Origin: Zygaena filipendulae
Taxonomy: Eukaryota > Arthropoda > Insecta > Lepidoptera > Zygaenidae
Direction: 5' to 3'
DNA: 64,000 nucleotides
Assembly (NCBI GenBank): GCA_907165275.2
Contig: OU015660.1
Coordinates: 10,356,501-10,420,500, forward strand
The translations under genes and the position numbers were made by a program. The notes beneath the pieces are model-generated. The model made no database searches and was not told the origin of the DNA. It saw nothing but the letters and a program-made list of their open reading frames with translations. Below are positions 10,060 through 28,600 of the stretch, piece by piece. Each line of letters opens with the position of its first letter. The first letter of the stretch is position 1.

Positions 10060-11395
10060 TTAAATTATGAATCTTCATTTATTGGGGTTTCTTGCCTCAA
10101 AGAAGAAAATGGGACCCGTCGTTGTCCCTCTGTCTGCCTGCCAAGACCTTTTTCTAATGAATTATCATGGATATATTATAAAATTGAAATTAATATCAAA
10201 TACTTGGATCTGCTGCTTTGAACTTGTACAAGTTTGTACGGAACCCTTGGTGTGCAACTCCGACTCACACTTGAACGGTTTTTATTTTTATCGAATTGTG
10301 TCTAGTCTGAAAAGGCTGAAAGGTAGCGCTGAATTGCGACAATTTGTTGCTGGCATTTGAGTAATCTACTTAAATAAAAATACAACACAAGGCCCAACGC
10401 ATAAGCCCTTAGAGCTCATATTTACCTGATATACGGTCAAACCTTCACCTACAAAATTAAATGTAGTTAGTTACTAATGTTTACAAAAGAAGTAGGTAAC
10501 TGTTAGTAAGTAACTTAAAGGACATTATTAATGTAAATATTTTATTGTATTTTATTTTTTCTCTTATACTTGAACAACGTAAACAGGTCCGCAGTGTGAT
10601 GGGGCCCCTAACCCGAAGGAAACCCAAAATATCGATAAAGAAGACACTGGATTTCTTCACTCGGCATTCCAATCTACGTGCCAAAATAGCAGAAAATGTG
10701 GTTTGGTCTGTGATTTTAAGAAAATATCATAAGGGGGCCCCTTCTCAGCCTTTATTCGAGGACCTCGAGAGAATTAGTACATGAGTCCGAGCATGAACTT
10801 CCACCTCGCAGTTTCACCGAGACCAAAGGGTGCAGTAGGTAGGTATAAGTATAAACATACCGTCGCGCGTCGTAGGTTAAAATAATTCAGTTTAAACTAG
10901 AGATTAGAACAAAAAATAAAGAAATGTCAACTCTAAAGCTATCAAAATTAAATTCAAAATTTCAATATTAAATGTTGAGTGCAAATCGCTCCTAGTAGGT
11001 AGGTACTTATTTAGAAATAAGAAAGTTAACAAGAAATAAATATGCAAAAATGCAACATCTGTACGAGTAAGTAGGTGGGTCACAACTCACAGCTCACATT
11101 GTATTGACGAGTGCAACACCAAATTTATAATCGTTACACCACAATAAAAAGTTTATTATCGTTTATTGACTGCACTTCTTAATCCTGTAATTACATAAGA
11201 GTTGGTTGGGCAAGATGGACCAAATTAAATGTTTGTACGAATTTAAGCTTTCAGGCCTGATGAGGCAACGTGAGCCAGTGAAATTATGTGTGTTGTGCAA
11301 CCGAAACCACTTTCCGCGAGTGTGTGCAACGAAGGACCTTGTCATGCGGACGAACAAAAATCGTTACAAACAATCATATTTTAATTATGGTTTCT

Positions 11396-11527
11396 TACGG
11401 CCGCACTCGTTTTAATGGTTACTTAATTTTAAGTAAAGATTTTTAAAACCGAAACGGCCGCAACCAAAGACGTCCAATTAATGTTAATTGGCATTTAACT
11501 AAATATAACTTAATTAGTTAAATTACT
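11396..11527 (+). mobile_element. Diverged half-copy of palindromic MITE
   Basis: Starts ACGGCCGCACTC and continues through TTAATGTTAATTGGCATTTAACTA, matching the left half of the palindromic MITEs at 22626-22868 and 48886-49366 with substitutions. The right arm is missing. Confidence 0.65.
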
Positions 11528-11861
11528 CAAAATCAGACCACCTATAAGTTTGACAAAATAGGAGGTCAACAAAGATAGACTCGCGATTTTATTCAAAAAT
11601 GTTTCCGAATCGGATGTAAGACAACAATAGGCACTGTGACTGTCATATTTATCTATTTATTTGGTTCTTGAAAGTTAATAAATCGCAATTTTACTTTCTG
11701 TTCCATTAACCTTATCGGTGCGTGAGTTCCGTAAATACTAAAGGCACCAAAATCGCTAATTGGCGAGTTGTTACCTATATGGAATTAATACCAATTGTCT
11801 GGTTTTGAGACAATCGCTCGCGAGTGGAAAGCTTTTTATCTTTTACGTTCGATCTTGTACA

Positions 11862-12086
11862 TCCCTACTAATATTATAAATGTGAAAGTAACTCTGTCTG
11901 TCTGTCTGTCTATCTGTCTGTCTGTCTGTCTGTTTTCACTTTCACGCCTTAACAGTTCAATTGATCATTATGAAATTTTGCAAACACATTTTCAAGGGTA
12001 CAGAGAAGGAGATAGGGTACTGTTTGTCCCGGAATTCCTGTAGGAACTCCGAAATTAACGCGGGTGAAACCGCGGGGAACAGCTAG
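11862..12086 (+). mobile_element. Non-autonomous Helitron with CTGT microsatellite
   Basis: A|TCCCTACTAATATTATAAATG at the left, CGCGGGTGAAACCGCGGGG and CTAG|T at the right. An imperfect (CTGT)n run of about 40 bp lies near 11894-11934. Expansion of a microsatellite inside these elements is known in Lepidoptera. Non-coding. Confidence 0.78.
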
Positions 12087-13004
12087 TAGGTATATTATAT
12101 TATGAATAGGGGGCGTGTCAGTTATGTACGGCCTTGCAGCGTGAGTAAAAGGTGATCACTTTATAAAATTAGTGGAAGATTACGATACGATAATGGACAA
12201 CTTTGTTGAAATAATTAAATCTCAGCATTTTATGCTTTAACAGAAAATGCAATCATAAAGTAAACAGTATTTAAGTTAATAATAATCATATTTGGTTCTG
12301 GAGTCTATTTTATACGTGAGTAAGACTCGCGCGCCGAGGGGTCTTGTACAAAATCCTTTCGTTTATCACAGAAAAAAAATCAAAAACATCTCATAATCGC
12401 ATAGATAATTTATTTATTTTTTGCATATTTTTATATTCGGTTTTTCAATTACCAATCTAAAATACTAACTCGTGGAAGCCGGAACCACGTCTTTTTAAAG
12501 TCAAAATAAAAACGTACCTACTTACTATAAACTAACAGAAAGACACGTTTACCTAACGCCATAATCAAAGCATATTATGTTCTCCTCACTTCTGACCTCT
12601 CTCTAGGATTCATTGGTCCTAATTATATTGTACCTTAAACCTAATTTTTTGTAGGCCATAAATTATATGCATATTGTTCTAACCATAAATATTTCTTTTC
12701 CGTATTGCCTCAAATTATCTCACGTGCATGCTATATTTAGTGACGAAACAAATGCAACGTATCTAGTATGACCTTCTTAAGCCTGTTCAAGGCCAAAGTT
12801 ACAACTGTCCGCGTCCTTCCGATGCAGTCGTTTTCCGATCTCCGAACAAATCCGTGTAGAAGCGGTGGGGTCCGCCACACCCCAATCGCGGTCGGCAGCA
12901 CACAGCAGTCGCGAGTGGAGCTTGCGCCGGGCCGCCGTGAACTTGGCCTGGTCTGGTAGCGTCACCCTGGCCTCGAGATCACAACGGAGGTGCCGCCCGC
13001 GGCC

Positions 13005-13011
13005 TATAATA
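13005..13011 (+). promoter_or_regulatory. TATA box of the protease gene
   Basis: TATAATA in a GC-rich context, 59 bp before the start codon. A start of transcription about 25-30 bp downstream would fall near 13033-13038. No experimental evidence; placement is inference from spacing. Confidence 0.6.
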
Positions 13012-13063
13012 GCGGGCCGGGCGTCTCCTCCTGCATCCAGATAGCCCCGTGACTCCGTCAGAC

Positions 13064-20960
<7,897 letters not shown>

Positions 20961-22040
20961 ATAATAACGTTACCTACTTACCTAAGCTTTTTATCTGTTA
21001 CCTGCTATACAATATAGTTTGTTTAGTTATATAATTATGTATGAAGTACATGGTATGTTACATGTAGGTACCTATTTAGGTGCATGAATAAGGCCGTAGG
21101 TAAAACCACTTTTTAAACGACCAAAAATATTATTGTTACCTACCTACCTAGTATTGTAATAGTTAAGTAATAGGTAGGTTACAATACGATACTATTAAAT
21201 GCTACGGTATTTTTAACCGTTAGAATGGTATAAAAGTTAATTTGTTGGCCATAAACACATTCGTTCTTCTTTATGAATTTTAATCTGTCGAGATTTGCTT
21301 TTTTTTGTGCAAAAATGCCCGTTCACAGAAACTGTCTATGTGAGTTTAGGAAATAATGACCTTACCCGTAACTATGGATGGGCAATCAATCCGGTTTAAG
21401 CCCGGTGCTTAAGTTTAAACCCGATAAAACCCGGGTTGAAATCGGGTTTAAATCCACGCACCGGATTGGTTGCCCATCTATACCCGTAATTATGCTATAA
21501 ACACTCGTAAATAACTACGTAGTGCCTCATCAGTATTAATATATATAAGTATACCTACCTTTCATGTAGGTAGGTAGTAACTAGGTAGGTACTTTAAAGA
21601 TAATATTAGAGTAGGTATGTAAAAATTGTGGTCCATTACAATTTACAAGGGACTTGTTACCCCGTTAATACCTAATATTCAAACAATTAAGGCTGTGATT
21701 AAAAAAATAAGTGATTTGTTTAGTTTCTATAAAAAATATACCTAACCTACATATTTAAATCTGTTTAAATTTAATTTTATTATAATTACTTACCTATTGT
21801 TACATTAAATACGTGTTAACTAAAGTTACCTAACTTTTATTTAAATGTGAGCCCCGTCTATTTACGTAAAACATAGTTGTCAAAACAACTAATTAGAGAG
21901 AGTCCTGATTTCTATTCATCATATAGAAAATTAGAAACATCATAAAAAAAAAACAAGGGTGGGAAATGAGGAGTTGGGAAGTTTATCGATCTGACTTGAC
22001 TGCAGCTTTCTCCTGACCCTTTGTATTTTTCAAAATAGCC
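20961..22040. other. Intergenic 3' of protease
   Basis: AT-rich with many TAGGTA runs. The protease 3'UTR and polyadenylation site must lie here, but no single AATAAA could be assigned. A small palindromic repeat is present at about 21378-21480 (listed separately). Confidence 0.45.
21378..21480. mobile_element. Small palindromic MITE (GATGGGCAATC ends)
   Basis: Left end GATGGGCAATCAATCCGG, right end the near reverse complement CCGGATTGGTTGCCCATC, with an interior of repeated AAACCCGATAAAACCC-type words. Partial relatives occur at 32503-32600 and near 34893. Confidence 0.7.
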
Positions 22041-22421
22041 CAGTCATTTGGTACGAAAAAATATGGTTACCTGGAAAGCTTTCCGGGAGTTTTGAAAATG
22101 AGCAATTTTATAGGTATCGATGTGCTCTTTCCAAACTTTAACTTTTCCACCTCGTATCTATACCGCTCGCACCGCCATATTAGAAAAATGGCGCCCAATA
22201 GCAGTTTTTCGACAATAACCCCCTTCCGACTCATTGTAAGATAAAAATATTTATTACAAAATTAAATTAGAGTAAATTTCCTACAGTTTATATATCAACA
22301 GTTTTTTTTGTAAATTCAATAGTTTTGGCGTACGAGCGTTTAAGTTAGGTACTTCAACTTCAACTTGAGTTTTGGTTGATACCAAAAACTCATTTTCACA
22401 CCATCTTGAGGTAGAATACCT

Positions 22422-22608
22422 TTTTTTTTTGACCCAGGGAAAATGCTTTATGCTTTATGCTTTTTTTTCCCTGGGGTGGACGGTGGTTATGTGGGACTCC
22501 GCCCTGACAAGGGCGACCTACCCACTAAAAACCCTGGGGTGTTCCTTCTCAGCGCCTAGCGTGGAGGCCGCGGGAATCGCTCGCGCATGCTCCGCGGCCC
22601 CGACGGCT
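22422..22608 (-). mobile_element. 5'-truncated LINE/SINE copy with 14-bp TSD
   Basis: 187 bp flanked by exact GAGGTAGAATACCT at 22408-22421 and 22609-22622. The plus strand starts with poly-T, so the element is on the minus strand with a poly-A tail. Minus-strand content includes GCGGAGTCCCACAT and a GC-rich head. These are hallmarks of target-primed reverse transcription. The family is unknown. Confidence 0.85.
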
Positions 22609-22625
22609 GAGGTAGAATACCTACT

Positions 22626-22868
22626 TTACCGCCGCACTCAGAGTCGACTTTAATGATTACTTAGTTAAGTATAGATTTTTAAAACAAAACTGCCGCAATC
22701 AGACGAGTTTAATAAATTAATGCTAATTGGCATTTCACTAATTAAGTTACATCTCATTAAATGCCAACTAACATAAATTTACTGAACGTCTCTGATTGCG
22801 GCAATTTTGTTTTAAAAATCTATACTTAACTAAGTAATCATTAAAGTCGACTCTGAGTGCGGCCGTAA
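22626..22868. mobile_element. Palindromic MITE (TTACNGCCGCACTCAG ends), copy 1
   Basis: About 243 bp, near-perfect palindrome: the arms run TTACCGCCGCACTCAG through TTAATGCTAATTGG and back to CTGAGTGCGGCCGTAA. Two more complete copies are side by side at 48886-49366 and a half copy is at 11396. TTA/TAA at the ends suggests a PIF/Harbinger-like origin (inference). Confidence 0.85.
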
Positions 22869-22935
22869 TGTTGTTTTTTTAACGTTGTGTCCCAGTATTA
22901 ATCTAATCCACATGCAATGCAATGCACAATTCCGC

Positions 22936-23012
22936 AATCTTCTTCGCTTTGCTGTTCTTGACGGTAGGTAGTGATTCTGATTACCGTCAAGAACAGCAAA
23001 GCGAAGAAGATT
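22936..23012. repeat. Perfect 31-bp inverted repeat, 15-nt loop
   Basis: Arms 22936-22966 and 22982-23012 pair without mismatch. The left starts AATCTTCTTCGCTTTGCTG and the right ends CAGCAAAGCGAAGAAGATT. Transcribed, it would be a small-RNA-like hairpin, but it sits inside a transposon nest and is most simply a fold-back element. Confidence 0.9.
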
Positions 23013-23940
23013 CGCCTAATTTCGAAATTGTAAATTGCACAGTAAAATGTTTTTTTTTTATATAGAATGTCTTTCAGTGTTCATGTTGAACTGTAGGTAG
23101 GTACACTTTGCGGCGCGCGCTCTAACGTCAAAAGTAGTGATTTCACAAAAAAAAATTTAGTACATGAAATAAATAGTAGGAAATTTTCTGTTGTTTAATT
23201 TTTTGTATGAATTGATTTTCATCTTACAATGAGTCAGAAAGGGGGTTATTGTCGAAAATGAGCGCTATTTTTCCAATATGGCGGTGCGAGCGGCACAGAT
23301 ATAGCATAGATAGATCTAGTGTCTACGACGTGGCAAAGTTGAAATTCGGAAAGAGCACATAGAAGTCTCTATATTTACTCGTTTTCAAAACTCCCGGAAA
23401 ACTTTCCAGTTAAAACTACCAAAATAAATGACTGACTAAAAGGCGTAAAATTAAAAAAGTTTATGACTTTGAAATATTGGGTGTAGAGGTAAAGGAGCTA
23501 ACTGTCTTTGGGTATATTCCGTTATTACTGATATCACTGGCCCATTGCTCTTACTGAGGGGAAATTCGTTCCTCTATAACTGACAGTACCGCAGTATACT
23601 ACCACATTATCCTAGGGTAGGAAGTCTTTTTTTTATCATGAGAACTAGCATTTTCGAGGTAAGGTGCTCTCTGTGGTTTTATCTCGTGATCAACCTCGGA
23701 CCAATGATTGGTCAAGCTCAAGCACGTCGGTCGATCGTCAATGAGAGGTCAAGTGCGACATGACAATGACATGGAAAACGAAAACTTCACGTGACACGCG
23801 TGTGTTCGGTACGGCTTTCACCCTTCAACTCGAGCAAAAAACGGCTCGAGTTGCATCACTAGTAATATCTCTCTGTCACGAATCACTTGTCATTGTCATC
23901 AAGGATAAATAAACGAAAAAAAAAATGTCATTGTCATCAC

Positions 23941-24351
23941 AAAAGCAATGACTAAGGGCTTTTGGCGGGATTTCTAGCAGAGTCAGTTTTATTTCTTTGT
24001 TTTGCAAATTAGTTTATCGTGATTAATATTGTGTGATTATGGTGGATTTTGCATAATAGTGATCCATTAGTGATGAACAGTGTGCGGAAACAGTGAAATA
24101 AGATGAAATAGGGCGTTCATCGGGAGGTTTTCGTTTTACTATACAACTTCCCACAGAGCGTCCTATTAAGGTTCAACTGTGAAGATTTGCTGCCAAAAGT
24201 TCCGGTAAAGCATCGAAATGCATCTCACCAATGCATTTCGATGTAAATAACTTCAGAAGAAGAAAAATACTAATGAATTGTCTATATGGACTAAGTTTCC
24301 TTCTGCCTTCCCCGAGAGGGGTAAACTTCGCAAAAAAAAAGCAATGACTAA
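23941..24351. mobile_element. 381-bp retroposed sequence with 15-bp TSD
   Basis: AAAAGCAATGACTAA occurs at 23941-23955 and again at 24337-24351, directly after an A-run (CGCAAAAA). The interval 23956-24336 therefore looks like a retroposed insert with an A tail, on the plus strand. Parts of it (for example TGATGAACAGTG and GTGAAATAAGATGAAATAGG, and the TCGAAATGCATC block) are shared with the fold-back element at 53598-54675. It has no coding capacity. It lies 40 bp before the LINE. Confidence 0.7.
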
Positions 24352-24378
24352 AGTCAAACGTCAAACAAAACTCAAAAT

Positions 24379-24391
24379 CAAATGTGATATG
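24379..24391. repeat. LINE target-site duplication, left copy
   Basis: CAAATGTGATATG, repeated at 29643-29655 right after the A/C-rich tail of the LINE. The first C may belong to the tail, so the duplication is 12-13 bp. Confidence 0.85.
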
Positions 24392-24492
24392 GAAAAGCGC
24401 GGGAACGTTCGAAGTGAAAGGCGCCTTTTTTTTACAATTTTGCGAAATAAAATATCTTTTAATAGTAAAAAGCGTTTATTTAGTTAATAAGT

Positions 24493-25638
24493 ATGGGAAA
24501 ACATTCGGGGAAGAAGAGAAGAAAAAAAGATGGTGTAGATCCAGATGAAGCGAGTATCTTCTCACTGCCATCTGAAGATTCCGGGGACGGTGACGCCGAG
24601 GAGTCAGGCAGCGGTGCTGGAGCGTCGTCCCAAGTGAAGTCTCAGCAGGAGAAGGATGCGTACGCGTCCTACCAGGTACCAGGCTACATTCGACTGTATC
24701 CTGAAGATGGAGGTTCGTTTGAATACATTGTTTTTTACGAAAGTACTGAAGTTGACAAACCTATCGGGGACAAAGACATGATGTGGCTTTCGAATTGTCT
24801 CAAAAGACATAATAAGGGCATTAAACAGTTACAGCGAATTAATAAATACAAAATCGGTGTCATATTCGAAAGGCCAGGGCTGGCAAATGCCGCCATAAGT
24901 AATAAGGCCTTTTTAGATTTGTACAAGATAAAAGCTTCGTTACCTGCCTCAGCGACAGAAAAGACGGGTGTTATTCACCACGTACCTACAAATCTGTCCA
25001 ACTACCAGATATTCTGTGCATTGTCAAGCTCCAAAAACATTATCTGCGTACGTCGGTTCATGCGCAGAGAGAAATCAGATAATATGGTAAAGATGGTACC
25101 TACTAAAACTGTTGCTATCTCTTTTTCGTGTCCAGAGTTACCAGAAAGCGTCAATCTTAACAGCTGGAGATTTGAAGTTCGCGCATACATTCCACCTGTA
25201 CAGCAATGCCTCAAATGCTTGCGTTATGGTCATATTGCCAAATTCTGCAAAAACTCTCAGCGTTGTTCCATCTGCGGCGAGGGTCATAGCTTTAAGGAGT
25301 GCACTGTAGACTCTAAAGATGCAAAATGTGTGCACTGTTCTCAAAATCACATTGCCATTTCAGCCCAGTGTTCTGTTAAACAACAAAAGATAGTTGAAAA
25401 CAAAGAGAAGGTACTCAAGAGACAACAATCCTATGCCCACATTGCAAATGCAAACTTCCCTAAACTGACAAACAGCACAGAAGACTTATTGACTTTACTC
25501 AGGACAGATTCCATAATGAACGTCTTAGTAGAGACTATTGTGAAAGTTATTACTTTAAATAAAACAGAAAAACAACCAGTAAGTTCTAAAAATATTTTAG
25601 ATATTCTCCGTAACATTATAAATTCCAAAAAAATTTAG
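24493..25638 (+). CDS. LINE ORF1, Gag-like nucleic-acid-binding protein
   Basis: 381 codons starting MGKHSGKKRRKKDG, a lysine-rich N-terminus typical of nuclear or nucleic-acid contacts, followed by an acidic glycine/serine stretch (20-50). The middle (about 60-230) is a folded region of unknown detail. Three CCHC knuckles follow: C239-C252 (CX2CX4HX4C), C258-C270 (CX2CX3HX4C) and C279-C293 (CX2CX3HX6C). ORF1 proteins of I-type elements bind element RNA and form ribonucleoprotein particles. The ATG is the first in frame after the element's 5' end. No internal break. ORF2 begins 16 bp after its stop in a different frame, so reinitiation is likely (inference). Confidence 0.93.
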   Translation: MGKHSGKKRRKKDGVDPDEASIFSLPSEDSGDGDAEESGSGAGASSQVKSQQEKDAYASYQVPGYIRLYPEDGGSFEYIVFYESTEVDKPIGDKDMMWLSNCLKRHNKGIKQLQRINKYKIGVIFERPGLANAAISNKAFLDLYKIKASLPASATEKTGVIHHVPTNLSNYQIFCALSSSKNIICVRRFMRREKSDNMVKMVPTKTVAISFSCPELPESVNLNSWRFEVRAYIPPVQQCLKCLRYGHIAKFCKNSQRCSICGEGHSFKECTVDSKDAKCVHCSQNHIAISAQCSVKQQKIVENKEKVLKRQQSYAHIANANFPKLTNSTEDLLTLLRTDSIMNVLVETIVKVITLNKTEKQPVSSKNILDILRNIINSKKI

Positions 25639-25654
25639 TTTATTTTTATTTTTA

Positions 25655-28600
25655 ATGGATCAGTTACGAATTATTCAATGGAATGCTCAGAGTATATTAA
25701 ACAAACATCACATATTTTTTCAATTTTTAAGGGAGAATGATATTGATGTTGCTATATTATGCGAAACTTGGCTCAAATCTCATCAACATTTTAATATTAG
25801 AGGCTACAATTTAGTACGTTTAGATTCAGGCAACGACCATAATGGTGTTGCCATATTGGTAAAAAATTATTTAGATTTTGATAATATTAATACAAGCTGG
25901 GATAACTCCCTTCAAAATATTGCTATTCGTTTAAAATACGGTAATAATAAACTTTTAACTATTGTTAGTCTATACCTACCCATAAACAGTACTCCTAGAT
26001 TTAGTAAATCCAAATTAGATAACTTGATTGCTAGTCTTCCAGAGCCAGTCTTGCTTGCGGGCGATTTTAATGCTTATCATTCAGTATGGGGTTGTGCCTC
26101 CACAGATGTGAGAGGTCGCACCGTATTTCAAAGTATCGTAGATAATAATCTTGTTCTTTTAAATGATGGGCAGATGACGACGGTGGGCTCTCATGTGTGG
26201 AGACAAAATGCTCTTGATTTATCTATAGTTTCTCCATCAATTTCTTTATTGTGTGACTGGTCCGTCCACGATGATGCACTGGGTAGTTATCATTTTCCTG
26301 TAATGACAAATATAAAAATTAACAATGCAGTCCAAAATATTGAAGGTGATGTTGGTGCTGTCCCTTCTCGACCTAATTTTCGTTTGATTGATTGGAACAA
26401 GTATCAGGAAACAGTTTCGCATCTGATTAGTAATTACAATTTCAATAGCTCAGACCCTACGGTGTCATATCAGGAATTAATAAATATTTTAAATTTTGCT
26501 TTAGAAAATTCTTGTTTTTGTAAGAGTAAGTCTAAGCAACCTCCTACAATTTCTTCCACAAAAAAGAAAACCAGAATTCCACTGCCGTGGTGGAACAATA
26601 TTTGTGCTGAAGCTTCACTAAATGTTAAGAAGGCTTATGTTGCTTTCAAAGCTGACCCCTGTGAGGAGACTTACATCAATTTTAAAAGATTGCAAGCTGT
26701 TAGAAAATTAGTTATAAAGAGAGAAGCCAAATTAAGCTGGATGTCACTCTGTGAATCTTTTAATAGAAACACGCCTCTATCTTATATCTGGAATATGATG
26801 AAAAAATTCAACAAAACACAAACAAGCAGTAAAAAACATAGTAACTTTTCTAATCAGTGGCTTTCGGAGTTTCTTCAAAAATATACTCCTGATACAGTTG
26901 AGTCCTTGTTTCAAGAACCCAGTAATACACATAATATCAATAGTGGTAACGAATTTTTAGTAAAACCTTTCACTTTAAAAGAACTTGAATCTGCTATATC
27001 ATCTAGAAGAGACACAGCTTGTGGACTTGATAACATACCATTCAAAATGTTTAAAGCTCTTGACAAACAAAGTAAAACAGTAGCCCTATCAATTTTTAAT
27101 CAACTGTGGAGTAACTCAGTCATTCCAGCTGAATGGAAAACAGATTGCATAATCCCTATTTTGAAGCCAGATAAAGACAAGAATAATATTAACTCATACA
27201 GACCCATTACTCTAACTTCTTGTGTAGGAAAGATTTTTGAACAGCTCTTGAAACAAAGAATCGAATTTTTCATTGAACACTATTGCATCTTACCTTCAAA
27301 TCAATTTGGCTTTCGGCGTGGGCGCTCCACTCGTGAGAGTCTGTTGCATCTTCACCTGGACATAGCTAGGGCTTTTAGTAGCAAACAGATCTTGATTGGT
27401 GTGTTCTTTGATATAGTGGGTGCATTCAATAATGTTAACCTCCATGTTTTGACAGGTGAACTTGCTGCTATTGGCTTTCCTATAAAAATAATATCATGGA
27501 TTTTTAATTTCTTACATGGCAGGCAAGTTTTTGTTAAACTTAATAATAAACTGCTGGGGCCAAGGCACTCATATAAAGGTGTATGTCAAGGGGGTATTCT
27601 TAGTCCCCTTATTTTCATTTTGTATATCCATAAATTGAATCAAGTTTTGGGTTCTCATGTGACAAATTTACAATTTGCAGATGATCTTGTAGTGTATGCT
27701 ACTGGCACAAATGTTGATGAGGTAGCATTTAAGCTAAATACTGCTTTACAACACCTTAGCAACTACCTGTCCTCACTTAATTTGGATGTTAGCACAGATA
27801 AAACCAAAGTAATGGTTTTTAATAAACTCCAGCCTAGCAATGTTAACATTATTTACAACAACATTAGGTTACCTATAGTCACAACAATAAAATTTTTAGG
27901 AGTTATTTTTAATAATAATTTATCATGGAATAAATATGTGGAATGTTTATCTGTTCGAGCTTCCAAGGCTACCAACATTTTAAGATCCCTCACTAGAACT
28001 TACTGGGGGGCTGATCCAAAAATTCTTTTAATACTATATAAAGCTATTGTGCGCAGTCATTTTGAATATGGATTTCTGTGTTATGCCTCTAACAATAGGC
28101 TCATGGACAAACTGACAGTCATACAGAATAATTGTCTTCGCTGTATAACTGGTGCCTTTCGTACTACTCCAATAAATTCTTTAGAGGTCGAGTGTAACAC
28201 TCCTCCACTTAACCTAAGGTTCAACTATCTCAAAGTAAGATTTCTTATCAAATTATTGGCCATACAGAGTCACCCATTATTCCGTAAACTTGAATCGCTC
28301 CACAGACAAAACATAATTTCTTCCACAGCTATCTTTCCATTTGCACTTAAGGACTTTCAGGATATCTTGAATTTAAATCTTACTTTTAAAATACACAAGA
28401 CCGACTATAACTGGGATTGTTATAAGGGCAATTTTGATAGCAAATTTACGGACATGGAGATAAGTACAAATTACCAAACTAAAACTGTGGCTGAAGTTTA
28501 TGAGCGAATAGCTATGTACCCTAATCATATCTGCATTTATACTGATGCCTCCAAAACAAATAATGGTGTGTCAATGGCTTTATACATACCAAGCCGCAAA

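Larger units (their letters stand above)
7917..13000. other. Repeat-rich intergenic, no gene recognised
   Basis: About 5 kb between the Ty3 element and the protease promoter. It holds a minus-strand LINE 3' end, several Helitron copies and a diverged half-copy of a palindromic MITE (listed separately). Plus-strand ORFs at 10545-10784 and 11206-11415 have no recognisable domain; the second shows a CVLCNRNHFPRVC cysteine/histidine pattern but no exon context. Confidence 0.5.
22041..23433. mobile_element. Fold-back element, ~200-bp inverted arms, with nested inserts
   Basis: The left arm (about 22041-22250) and right arm (about 23218-23433) are imperfect inverted copies. Both contain GGAAAG..TTTTCCGGGAG, CCGCCATATT / AATATGGCGG and GGGGGTTATTGTCGAAAA-type words. 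Nested inside are a retroposon (22422-22608), a palindromic MITE (22626-22868) and a perfect hairpin (22936-23012). No transposase ORF is seen. Confidence 0.75.

Noticed and set aside
10545..10784. Plus-strand ORF of 79 codons with basic composition
   Set aside because: No recognisable domain, signal, splice or neighbour evidence; likely chance.
12768..12965. ORFs on both strands just upstream of the protease
   Set aside because: No domain, and they overlap the likely promoter region before the TATA box at 13005.
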